DNA from: DAOPKN01 sp035391225
Lineage (GTDB): Bacteria; Thermotogota; Thermotogae; MWEM01
Direction of reading: 5' to 3'
Assembly (NCBI GenBank): GCA_035391225.1
Contig: DAOPKN010000008.1
Coordinates: forward strand, 1-64,000
Length of the DNA: 64,000 nt
Under the pieces are notes generated by a model. The model searched no databases. It saw nothing but the letters and a program-made list of their open reading frames with translations, and was not told where the DNA came from. Of the stretch, positions 25,389 to 32,837 are shown one piece after another. Position numbers and translations under genes: made by a program. The number at the start of each line of letters is the position of its first letter. Position 1 is the stretch's first letter.

Positions 25389-26893
25389 CAGGAAGCGTTT
25401 TTCTTCAGGGAACGGATCATGTGAAACGCGATGTCCCTGTCGTTGAACGGAAGGTACGTATGTTCGAAGATCTGGAAACGTTCGTGTCCTTTTCCGGCAA
25501 GCACGATCATATCGCCCTTGCCCGCGATGTTGATGGCAGTTTCAATCGCCATCTTGCGGTCCTCGATCAGCAGGTAGGGCACATCCCGCGTGATGCCACT
25601 TTCAATTTGGCGGATGATTTCGAAGGGCTTCTCCGACTTGGGGTTGTCCGTGGTGATGACCAACACGTCCCCCCCCTCCGAGGCAACCTGCCCCATCATG
25701 GGGCGTTTGCTCCGATCCGCATCGCCACCGGCGCCAAACACCACGATGATGCGATTGCGCACGAGCAACCGGGCGGTCTCCAACGTTTTCTCCAGCGCAT
25801 CCGGGGTATGGGCAAAATCCACAACCAGGTCGATATCGTTGCCGATGTGGGCGTACAACTCGAAGCGCCCTTCTACCCCCCGGAAATCTTCCAGGTAATG
25901 CAGCACTTCCTGGATGTCCAAACCCTCCTTGTGCAGCAACGCAAGAGCAGCAAGGATATTGTACACGCTGTACTGGGCAATCAACTGGCTTTTCACCGAT
26001 GCGATCTTCTCTCCCCCAACCCACAGCTCGAAACGAATGCCCTTGCTGGAGATCCGAACCTGCCGGGCGGCATAATCCGGCATCTTTTGCTCGTTGTACA
26101 TCCCAAAGGTCACGATATGCCGGGTCATGGGCAGCATTTCGATGAAACGGTTCACCCACGGATCGTCGGCGTTGAGGATGGCGGTGCCCTCCTCCTTGAG
26201 CAGCTCGAACAGGTGGAACTTGGCCATGGCATAGTTTTCCATGTCGCCATGGAAATCCAGGTGATCCTGGGTGATGTTGGTCAACACGGCGTAATCGAAT
26301 CGGATCGACTCCACGCGCTTGAGGCTCAGGGCATGGGAAGACACTTCCATGGAGATGAAATCCCCGCCCTTTCGCAACGTTTCGTTGGCGTTCTTGATGA
26401 TTTCCAGGGCAGTGGGTGTGGAATTCAGCGCGTCGCTGGTGCGGTCCACCACGATGTTTTTCACCGTACCCAAAAGCGAGCCACTGCGCTGCATGCGGGT
26501 CAAAATGTAGTGAATCATGGTCGAAACCGTTGTTTTGCCATTGGTTCCCGTTACGCCGTACACCTTCAACTCCTTGTGGGGAAAGCCGAAGAATGCCGCG
26601 GAAACCACCGCTTCTGCCAGGCGCGTATCGTTCACCAAGAAAACCGGAACGTGCTCCACGTCCACCGGTTTTTCCACGATCAAAGCCACGGCGCCCATGT
26701 GTACCGCCTCGTTGACCAGCGCGTGGGAATCGAACTTGAATCCCTTGCGGCAGATAAACAGGCCATTCTTGCCCAGGTTCCTTGTGTCCACGGAAATTCC
26801 CTGGATCTCCATTTCACCGTACCCTTCCACGTTGGCACTGCTGACAAGCAAATCGTTTTCTTCCAACACTTGCTTTAGTCCCCTGATATTCAC
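25388..26893 (-). CDS. murE: UDP-MurNAc-tripeptide synthetase MurE
   Basis: The 501-residue Mur ligase has GTNGKTTVST (ATP loop, 116-122), the STPTALE uridine-nucleotide segment, SSHALSLKRV, and YAMAKFHLF with the probable carbamylated Lys225. It adds the third stem-peptide residue to UDP-MurNAc-L-Ala-D-Glu. The specificity motif is DNPK (416-419) followed by SEKP. The diaminopimelate enzyme usually has DNPR, with Arg gripping the second carboxylate, so the third residue of this wall is uncertain. The start is GTG at 26893 after TAAGGGGGGTTCATC. It is first in the murE-murF-mraY run and is preceded by a T-rich leader. Confidence 0.93.
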   Translation of the reverse strand: MNIRGLKQVLEENDLLVSSANVEGYGEMEIQGISVDTRNLGKNGLFICRKGFKFDSHALVNEAVHMGAVALIVEKPVDVEHVPVFLVNDTRLAEAVVSAAFFGFPHKELKVYGVTGTNGKTTVSTMIHYILTRMQRSGSLLGTVKNIVVDRTSDALNSTPTALEIIKNANETLRKGGDFISMEVSSHALSLKRVESIRFDYAVLTNITQDHLDFHGDMENYAMAKFHLFELLKEEGTAILNADDPWVNRFIEMLPMTRHIVTFGMYNEQKMPDYAARQVRISSKGIRFELWVGGEKIASVKSQLIAQYSVYNILAALALLHKEGLDIQEVLHYLEDFRGVEGRFELYAHIGNDIDLVVDFAHTPDALEKTLETARLLVRNRIIVVFGAGGDADRSKRPMMGQVASEGGDVLVITTDNPKSEKPFEIIRQIESGITRDVPYLLIEDRKMAIETAINIAGKGDMIVLAGKGHERFQIFEHTYLPFNDRDIAFHMIRSLKKNAS

Positions 26894-26898
26894 GATGA

Positions 26899-26955
26899 AC
26901 CCCCCTTACGAAGTACTCACAAAAGAAAAAAAGAAAAAATAGAAAAAAGAAAAAA
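26899..26955 (-). repeat. T-rich leader with iterated TTTTTTC units upstream of murE
   Basis: On the minus strand the folP-murE spacer is almost entirely pyrimidine, with four or five TTTTTTC-like units in a row. The first T-run serves as the tail of the folP terminator. Such iterated runs are prone to slippage. Confidence 0.5.
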
Positions 26956-26968
26956 GCCGTTACACGGC
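26945..26968 (-). terminator. Putative intrinsic terminator of folP
   Basis: On the minus strand GCCGT-GTA-ACGGC gives a 5-bp stem with the folP stop codon at the loop edge, followed at once by TTTTTTC runs. The stem is short, so read-through into murE is likely. Confidence 0.5.
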
Positions 26969-28105
26969 GAATTCGTCCAAGATGGAAAACGTGGTGCGAA
27001 GAACATGGGCATTTTGCGGGATATCGTGCACCCGAAATATGTTGATCCCCTTGCTGACTCCCAGTGCCGTGGTTGCCAGGGTTCCTTCCAACCGGTCGCT
27101 GGGATCGGGAAGATCCAGGATTTTTCCCAGGAACGATTTGCGCGAAGTGCCCAGCAGGATGGCCTTGCCGAATCCAAAAAACGCTTCAATGTGGTGCAAG
27201 ATACGTACGTTGTCCCACAAACGCTTTCCAAACCCGATGCCTGGATCAAGGATGATGCTCTTCGGGTCACAGCCCGCGGAAAGCGCCAAGCGGATTTTCG
27301 CTTCAAAGAAGGACCCGATTTCTTCCAAAACATTCGTGTACCCCGGGTCTTGCTGCATGGTGGCCGGCTCACCTGCCATGTGCATCAACACCGCGGGGAT
27401 GCGCTCGCGCGCCAACAGTGGGAGCATTTGCGCATCGAAACGGAACCCACTGATGTCGTTCACGATGTCCGCCCCTGCCGCAATGGTCTGGGAAGCCACA
27501 CGCGCACTCGTGGTATCGATGGAAATGGGCAACCGGCAACGACTGCGTACCAAGCGAAGAACCGGTAGTACCCGGCGCAACTCCTCATCCTCTTCCACTT
27601 TCTGGGACCCCGGGCGCGTGGAAACCCCCCCGATATCCAGTAAGTCGGCTCCCTTTTCTTCCATTTCCAAGCACCGTTCCAGGGCCTCTTCGGGGTCATG
27701 GGCACGACTCCCCGCAAAGAAACTGTCGGGGGTTGCATTGATGATTCCCATCAACAAAGGCCTATGAAAAGAAAGTTCGCCGCTGTGAGGCAGGCGAACC
27801 GGTGGAACCTGGCGCATTAAGATGAAACCATGGATTTTTTGGCAGAGGGGAAACAACGGAAGGAGGCGGGAAGTCTGCACGTAAAAAAACAGCTGTTCCC
27901 ACTGGCTCCTCGTACCCTGGGCAATCACGGTGCGGTTCCCCGGAAGCAAGGCAAAAGAAGGTTTGTGCACGAGCTGAGCGTTTTGCAGTATCGCAATATG
28001 GTCGGGAGAAAGGTTCTCGATGCGAAACGCGAAAACCTTCTCCCCCAAATACACAATATCCGACTGACTATCCAGTTCGGAAAAAAAATGCTGTCTCACC
28101 AGCAT
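26960..28105 (-). CDS. folP: Dihydropteroate synthase with N-terminal extension
   Basis: About 381 residues from ATG at 28105, preceded by GGGGGGTTCAGTTTTT. The C-terminal ~265 residues are a complete DHPS barrel: GIINATPDSFF, DIGGVSTRPGS, SIDTTSA, NDISGF, DPGIGFGK, GTSRKSFLG and the closing GINIFRVHDI. It joins pABA to the dihydropterin pyrophosphate. The usual GGESTRPG loop has Val in place of Glu, a position that varies between species. The first ~115 residues form an extra domain (SPDHIAILQNAQLVHKPSFA, then VIAQGTRSQWEQL) resembling the N-terminal extension of some long folP proteins in clostridia and relatives. It has its own promoter after the flagellin gene. Confidence 0.92.
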   Translation of the reverse strand: MLVRQHFFSELDSQSDIVYLGEKVFAFRIENLSPDHIAILQNAQLVHKPSFALLPGNRTVIAQGTRSQWEQLFFYVQTSRLLPLFPLCQKIHGFILMRQVPPVRLPHSGELSFHRPLLMGIINATPDSFFAGSRAHDPEEALERCLEMEEKGADLLDIGGVSTRPGSQKVEEDEELRRVLPVLRLVRSRCRLPISIDTTSARVASQTIAAGADIVNDISGFRFDAQMLPLLARERIPAVLMHMAGEPATMQQDPGYTNVLEEIGSFFEAKIRLALSAGCDPKSIILDPGIGFGKRLWDNVRILHHIEAFFGFGKAILLGTSRKSFLGKILDLPDPSDRLEGTLATTALGVSKGINIFRVHDIPQNAHVLRTTFSILDEFAV

Positions 28106-28163
28106 AAAAACTGAACCCCCCACAACAAAGCGAAAAGAAGAAAAAAACAATGAACCAAGAAAT

Positions 28164-28192
28164 AGTATACACTTTTTGGGAGGCAAATGCAA
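28164..28192 (-). promoter_or_regulatory. Promoter for folP
   Basis: On the minus strand TTGCAT (28187-28192) and TATACT (28164-28169) are separated by exactly 17 bp. Transcription would begin ~50 nt before the folP ATG. Confidence 0.55.
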
Positions 28193-28225
28193 ATCAAAAA
28201 GCAGTATGCCCCCGGTCGGAAAGAA

Positions 28226-28963
28226 TCAGGGATTGCCCAGCAGATCAAGCACTCCTGTCATCGTGAGGTTGGACTGTGCCGCCAATGCCACCGCTCCCTG
28301 GGCGCGCATCTGTTGCGTGGTGAAGTCCATGATTTCTCGGGCCATGTCCGCGTCTTGGACCTGGCTGAGGGCACCAAGGGTGTTTTCCATGGAGTTGAGC
28401 ATGTACGAAACGTTGTGCTCCAACGAATTCTGCACGGCACCCATGTACGCCCTTTGCTCCGAAACCGAGGAGATGGCATCGTCCAACACCCCGATCGAGG
28501 CATCTGCGCTTTGGGAAGAGGAAACGTCCAGACGAATCTGTTGCTGCTGCGCCGGATCGAAAATGGGTTTGCCGTTGAACTCCGCGGTGCGGTACACGTC
28601 CGAATATGCCTCGGAAAGGGCATCCACCTGCTGCTGAATCACCGCACGGTCCTCCGCAGTCAGGGTACCGTTACTGGCCTGCACCGAAAGCTCCCGCATC
28701 TGCTGCAACATTTCGTGTTGGCTCGACAAGGCACCATCGGCGGTTTGGAGCATCGACACGGAATCCATGGAGTTTTGGATGCTCCGTTCCATTTCGCGCG
28801 CCTGGGCTTCCATGCGCTGCGCAATCGCCATTCCGGCAGGATCGTCAGCTGCGCGCGAAACCTGTTTCCCCGTGCTGATGTGCTCAGCGATCCGCGTCAT
28901 TTGTTCCATGGACTCGTTTAACTGGCGTACCAAGAACAAGTTGCTTTGCGGTGTAATACGCAA
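28226..28963 (-). CDS. Short flagellin
   Basis: The 245-residue protein has both conserved flagellin ends: N-terminal RITPQSNLFLVRQL, then STGKQVSRAADDPAGMAIA; the middle holds LQTADGALSS; the C-terminus has LGALSQVQDADMAREIMDFT and QSNLTMTGVLDLL. These D0/D1 coils polymerise the filament after export by the flagellar type III system. There is almost no variable D2/D3 insert, so it is near the minimal size. The start is TTG at 28963, well supported by AAGGAGGTGAT upstream. No other flagellar gene is in the window; the gene follows lpdA by 19 bp and precedes folP, an odd setting. Confidence 0.92.
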   Translation of the reverse strand: MRITPQSNLFLVRQLNESMEQMTRIAEHISTGKQVSRAADDPAGMAIAQRMEAQAREMERSIQNSMDSVSMLQTADGALSSQHEMLQQMRELSVQASNGTLTAEDRAVIQQQVDALSEAYSDVYRTAEFNGKPIFDPAQQQQIRLDVSSSQSADASIGVLDDAISSVSEQRAYMGAVQNSLEHNVSYMLNSMENTLGALSQVQDADMAREIMDFTTQQMRAQGAVALAAQSNLTMTGVLDLLGNP

Positions 28964-28982
28964 GGCTACATCACCTCCTTCA

Positions 28983-30377
28983 TTACACGTGAATGGGCCA
29001 TCCCTCCACCACGCGCATCAGTTCCATCAATCCTTCGGATAAGGTGGGATGTGCATGGATCATTCCAGCGATCTGTGCGGGTGAAATTCCTTGTGTCATC
29101 GCCAAGGTCATTTCGTGGATCAACTCCGTGGCCTGTTCTCCCACGATATGAACCCCAAGGATGCGGTGACTTCCGGGATCCACCAGTACCTTGAACAATC
29201 CCTCGGTTTTTTCGATCGCCACGGATTTCCCCGCACCACGAAAGGGAAAAACGGCCTTCTGGTACGGAACCCCCAGCGCCTTGAGCTCGTGTTCGCTTTT
29301 TCCAACGCTTCCCAGTTCGGGTTCACAGTACACGCAGCCCGGTATGAAATCCGGGTTGACACGGTTTTGCGTCACGTGGCCGGCCATGTGCTCCACGGCG
29401 ATTTCGGCTTCCTTTGATGCAACATGTGCCAGCAAAGGGGAATCCACAACGTCCCCTGCTGCATACACCGAAGGAACCACGGTTTGGTATCCATCCTGCA
29501 CCGGGATAAACCCTCGCTGCAGCGCAACACCCAGTTTCTCGAGACCGATGTTGTCGGTGTTGGGCGTCCGACCCACCGCCACCAATACCTTGTCCACTTC
29601 CAACGAAAACTCTTCGCCTTCCGAGGGTGCGAGGACCACCGAGAGCCCCTCGGGGCTTTCGGAATACCCCTTCGCCCTGCAAGAGGTGAACAGCTTGATC
29701 TTCCGCTTTTTGAAAGTGTTTTCGAGTACTTCCACGCATTCCCGGTCTTCAAGGGGAAGCATGGACTCCAGCATTTCCACCACGAAGACCTCCACACCAA
29801 ACGCGTTGAAAACGTGGGCGAATTCCACGCCGATAGCACCCGCGCCTAAGATCAGCATACGCTTGGGAAGGCTTTCCATCAGCAGCGCGTCGGTCGACGA
29901 CAGGATTCTCTGGCCATCGAAGGCGAACCCGGGAATTTCCCTTGGACGCGAACCCGTTGCCACCAGGATGTTGCGTGCCTGCAAGGTCTTTCCGGAGGCA
30001 AGAGTAACCGAATGCGGTCCGGAAACAGCGCCGCGGTCCGAGAAATAGGTGACGCCATTTTTCTGGAGAAGGTACTCCACGCTCTTAGAGAGTTTGCGGG
30101 CGGCCAAGCGGGAAGACTTCCACACCTTCTGGTACGCAAAACCACTCGTATCCACCACAATCCCCATCTTTTGCAGCGAAGGGATGGCGGAAAACAACTG
30201 CGCCTGGTGAATCAACGCCTTGGAAGGAATGCAACCGATGTTCAAGCAGACCCCACCTGGCTTGTCTTCTTCCACCACCGCCACGCTCATGCCCAGCTGC
30301 GTGGCACGAATCGCACCAACATACCCTCCTGGGCCTGCGCCCAGAACGACAAGGTCAAATTCTTTGGTTTCGTCCAT
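28983..30377 (-). CDS. lpdA: Dihydrolipoyl dehydrogenase
   Basis: The 464-residue flavoprotein has FAD-binding GAGPGGYVGAIRATQLG (14-30), the redox disulfide in GGVCLNIGCIPSKAL (Cys44, Cys49), an NAD-binding GAGAIGVEFAHVF segment, a second FAD motif AAGDVVDSPLLAHVASKEA, and the interface catalytic HAHPTLSEG near 445. It reoxidises dihydrolipoamide of 2-oxoacid dehydrogenase or glycine-cleavage complexes with NAD+. None of those complexes' E1/E2 or gcv genes are adjacent. It lies 25 bp after degV and 19 bp before the flagellin, on a transcript that starts at the NUDIX gene. Confidence 0.95.
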   Translation of the reverse strand: MDETKEFDLVVLGAGPGGYVGAIRATQLGMSVAVVEEDKPGGVCLNIGCIPSKALIHQAQLFSAIPSLQKMGIVVDTSGFAYQKVWKSSRLAARKLSKSVEYLLQKNGVTYFSDRGAVSGPHSVTLASGKTLQARNILVATGSRPREIPGFAFDGQRILSSTDALLMESLPKRMLILGAGAIGVEFAHVFNAFGVEVFVVEMLESMLPLEDRECVEVLENTFKKRKIKLFTSCRAKGYSESPEGLSVVLAPSEGEEFSLEVDKVLVAVGRTPNTDNIGLEKLGVALQRGFIPVQDGYQTVVPSVYAAGDVVDSPLLAHVASKEAEIAVEHMAGHVTQNRVNPDFIPGCVYCEPELGSVGKSEHELKALGVPYQKAVFPFRGAGKSVAIEKTEGLFKVLVDPGSHRILGVHIVGEQATELIHEMTLAMTQGISPAQIAGMIHAHPTLSEGLMELMRVVEGWPIHV

Positions 30378-30402
30378 GTTTCACGCTCCGTGATGCGTTG
30401 AT

Positions 30403-31263
30403 TTATCCAAGGGCTCCCAGCCCCACCAGTCCGGGACCCACGTGCACAAACAGTGAGCTGCTGATCAAACCCTGGAAGATCTTGGTCACACCCCGCTTTT
30501 TCAAGTTCTCCATGACGCGTTGCACCAGGTCGAGGGTTTGGGGATTGTCATCCGCACGGTACACCGCAGCCATTTCCACCTTCTTGGCGGAAAACGCCTG
30601 GTCAAATTTCTCGAGCAGTTTCTCCACGGCGTTCTTGATCCCCCTTGCCTTTCCCGCCGTGTAGTAGATGCCATCATCTCCCACCGCGATCACCGGTTTG
30701 AGGTTCAAGATCTCGCCGATCGTGGCACTCACTTTTCCGATGCGCCCTCCCGCCTTGAGGTATTTCAGGGTCGGAATCACGAACCAAACGCTGGACTTGG
30801 AGGGGATCATCGCCTTGAGGTCCGCCACAACGGTTGCGAAGGATTGTCCGCTTTCCGCGAGCCGCGCGGCTTCCATCACGTAGAAACCAGCCCCGACGGA
30901 AATGTTGAGCGTGTTCACCACTTCCAATTGCATTTGCGGGTTCTCCTTCAAGAACTTCTCGGCAACCATCTTGAAGAAATTATGCGTTCCACTCAGCTGG
31001 CTGGAAATGTTGATGGCGATGATTTCGCCGCAACCGCGGTCCTTGAGTCTTTGGAACGCATCCCAAACCTCTTCGAATCCAGGCAGAGATGTCTTTGGAA
31101 TATCGTGTTCCATGTAAGCCAGTGTTTTCTCACGTACCCCGGGGTCTGCGTCCCGAAATTCCTCTTGGCCCAAGATCACTTTGAGGGGAACAACTTCGAT
31201 GGCATGTTTTTTGACGATCTCAACAGGTGTATCGGTTCCCGAATCACATACAATTCCGATCAT
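30403..31263 (-). CDS. DegV family fatty-acid-binding protein (paralogue 1)
   Basis: The 286-residue protein shows the DegV fold: CDSGTDTP at the N-terminus, TSLPGFEEVWDAF (the TSxPS-type lipid-head-group loop), ISSQLSGTHNFF, LKYLKAGGRIGKVSA and a closing HVGPGLVGLGALG. Family members bind a fatty acid; FakB proteins present it to the FakA kinase. No fakA is next to it. Its ATG overlaps the NUDIX stop (ATGA). A second, only distantly similar paralogue is at 56599-57468, which fits the multiple FakB-type carriers of different acyl preference seen in other bacteria (inference). Confidence 0.9.
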   Translation of the reverse strand: MIGIVCDSGTDTPVEIVKKHAIEVVPLKVILGQEEFRDADPGVREKTLAYMEHDIPKTSLPGFEEVWDAFQRLKDRGCGEIIAINISSQLSGTHNFFKMVAEKFLKENPQMQLEVVNTLNISVGAGFYVMEAARLAESGQSFATVVADLKAMIPSKSSVWFVIPTLKYLKAGGRIGKVSATIGEILNLKPVIAVGDDGIYYTAGKARGIKNAVEKLLEKFDQAFSAKKVEMAAVYRADDNPQTLDLVQRVMENLKKRGVTKIFQGLISSSLFVHVGPGLVGLGALG

Positions 31264-31775
31264 TTTTTTCCTCCCAGCACCGGTACTTCCGGTTGAAATA
31301 CTTCTGTGTTCATTTTACCACAATTCTTGGCCCCATTTTTGCACCATTCCCGAAAAAGAGCCATTCCACTTTGGGATGCCAAAGCGCGGTTGATCGGCTG
31401 ATCCGCCGGGGGAAATTCGTGGCCCGAAAGCTCGTCTACTTCCACCCACTTGAGTTCCAGGTGCTCCAGGCATTCTGGTTGCCCGTGCCGGAGGAACGCG
31501 AAAAACGCCGCAAGCTCGACAACCCCGAAAGAGTAGGGGTGCACCACCGTGCCAATCCACTCCCCCACGCAAACCTCCACGTTCAATTCTTCGTGCAATT
31601 CGCGCTTCAAGCAATCGCGCAAGGATTCACCCGGTTCCACCTTTCCCCCGGGATACTCCCAAAGAAAAGGGATGCGACTGTTTCCATCCCGCCGGGCGAT
31701 CAACACCTTTGCGTCTTCCCTCACGATTACACCAGCCACTACGCGCAGCCATTTCTTCGCGTTCTTCGGTTCCAC
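31260..31775 (-). CDS. NUDIX hydrolase (MutT-like)
   Basis: About 171 residues. A complete Nudix box is visible at ~43-66: GGKVEPGESLRDCLKREL followed by HEEL, matching GX5EX7REUXEEXGU. The PFLWEYPGGKVEPGE context resembles MutT/CTP pyrophosphohydrolases that clean oxidised or non-canonical nucleotides. GTG at 31775 with AAAGGA 7 nt upstream fits the promoter at 31827; longer in-frame starts would begin upstream of that promoter inside the HPP gene. It heads the NUDIX-degV-lpdA-flagellin run and overlaps degV by 4 bp. The last ~20 residues (NTEVFQPEVPVLGGKK) look like a nonconserved tail. Confidence 0.88.
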   Translation of the reverse strand: MEPKNAKKWLRVVAGVIVREDAKVLIARRDGNSRIPFLWEYPGGKVEPGESLRDCLKRELHEELNVEVCVGEWIGTVVHPYSFGVVELAAFFAFLRHGQPECLEHLELKWVEVDELSGHEFPPADQPINRALASQSGMALFREWCKNGAKNCGKMNTEVFQPEVPVLGGKK

Positions 31776-31826
31776 GAGAAATTCCTTTCCGAGTGCACTC
31801 CTAAAAAAGACGTGCTCCCTTATGCC

Positions 31827-31835
31827 ATTATAACA
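31827..31835 (-). promoter_or_regulatory. Extended -10 promoter of the NUDIX-degV-lpdA-flagellin unit
   Basis: On the minus strand this reads TGTTATAAT, identical to the promoter at 5707-5715. It lies just after the HPP stop codon (31841) with no clear -35. Confidence 0.68.
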
Positions 31836-31840
31836 AAAAA

Positions 31841-32344
31841 CTACAACAGATCGATGAGGTAGGGTTTGAGCAATTGCTTCACCAGCGAAAGCAACGAAAT
31901 CCCGGCCAGTGCAATCAACGCGGTGTTCCACGGGAACGAATCCAGTACCAACCCAAGGGCAAGCGCGGAGGCCGGTGGATGCTCGGTGTTCAGCACCACC
32001 ATCAGGAACATGGAAAAACCCACCGCCATCGCCCCGGAAATCTCCATCGAATTCTGGGAAAGGAAAAGAAGCGAGGATCCTTCGAATAGCAACGAAACGA
32101 GGTGGCAGGCAAAAGCAGCGACAATCCCGGTAAGGTATCCCCCCACCAAGAAACGGGGGGCGGAACGGGGCCGCTGGGGTTCGGAAAAGGCGATAAAACC
32201 ACTTGCACCCAAAGAGGCCACGATCACCGCATCGCTCAAAAGATCCAAGAACGTGAGAATGAGCATGAAAGAACCCACCATCAACAAAGACTGGCCCAAG
32301 TACCGCAAGGGTTTCTCCCGGAATTTTTGGTCAAACCACTTCAC
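31841..32344 (-). CDS. HPP family integral membrane protein
   Basis: The 167-residue hydrophobic protein has about four or five membrane spans. It contains the family motif as NTEHPPASALALG near residue 120 and a LGASGFIAFSEPQRPRSAPR loop near 44-63 typical of HPP proteins. Some HPP proteins have been linked to nitrite transport, but most have no known role. The start is GTG at 32344, with GGGGGTGG upstream. It is a single-gene unit, preceded by its own promoter and followed by the NUDIX promoter. Confidence 0.85.
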   Translation of the reverse strand: MKWFDQKFREKPLRYLGQSLLMVGSFMLILTFLDLLSDAVIVASLGASGFIAFSEPQRPRSAPRFLVGGYLTGIVAAFACHLVSLLFEGSSLLFLSQNSMEISGAMAVGFSMFLMVVLNTEHPPASALALGLVLDSFPWNTALIALAGISLLSLVKQLLKPYLIDLL

Positions 32345-32367
32345 GCAAGCCCACCCCCAAGTGCATT

Positions 32368-32376
32368 AGTATACCA
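32368..32376 (-). promoter_or_regulatory. Extended -10 promoter for the HPP gene
   Basis: On the minus strand this reads TGGTATACT, an extended -10 placed ~25 bp before the GTG start; no clear -35. Confidence 0.55.
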
Positions 32377-32576
32377 TTTCCAACTCCCTTGCGCTGCAGC
32401 CCAAGCGTGTCTCGTTTCGGCGGAGTGTATTTGCGGCAGATCCATGAAGGGAAGGGTTGACCCCTTGCGCTGATGCGTGGCGAAATGGCTACAAGCCAGC
32501 AGCAGGAAATCGTTCCGGTACCACAACCGGTACTCGAGCCAACGTTCTCGGAGCGCAGCTATGGATTCCGCCCCAT

Positions 32577-32600
32577 GGGTACGCCGCACCCCAGTGCGGC
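32577..32600 (+). repeat. REP-like palindrome, copy 1
   Basis: The 24-bp unit differs by one base from the copy at 45610-45633. GCCGCAC and GTGCGGC form a 7-bp stem around CCCA. The other copies are at 45610-45633 (same orientation) and 56134-56157 (inverted). Confidence 0.7.
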
Positions 32601-32681
32601 AAATGGTGCGCTTTTTTGAGCAATCTGTCGCTTAATCACCCGTGGTCCGGATACGTTCCTGTTTATCTCATTCAACAACAT

Positions 32682-32710
32682 TTGACAATAGTGCAAACGT
32701 ATGCGATCCT
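32682..32710 (+). promoter_or_regulatory. Candidate promoter for the serine hydrolase
   Basis: TTGACA at 32682-32687 and GATCCT at 32705-32710 are spaced by 17 bp. The -35 is perfect, the -10 poor (3 of 6). Its architecture differs from the -35-less promoters elsewhere in the window. Confidence 0.35.
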
Positions 32711-32837
32711 AAACCCAAGCTAACTTTGGTCAGTGTGCCGCTATCGTAAAGGATACCCGCGGTAACAGGCCACGCTACGCCGACAACTGCTGCTGGTACT
32801 ACGTGCCAAGCGCTGAAAGGGGGAACATAACATTCTT

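Larger units (their letters stand above)
32377..32837 (+). other. Gene-poor interval between HPP and the serine hydrolase
   Basis: About 460 bp without a credible gene. It holds one REP-like palindrome (32577-32600), a TTGACA (32682-32687) with a weak GATCCT -10 17 bp further, and sequence of a different character from the surrounding genes. Short reading frames here lack ribosome sites and recognisable products. Confidence 0.6.

Noticed and set aside
32341..32589. 82-residue minus-strand frame upstream of HPP
   Set aside because: It spans the HPP promoter, has no ribosome site and no recognisable domain.
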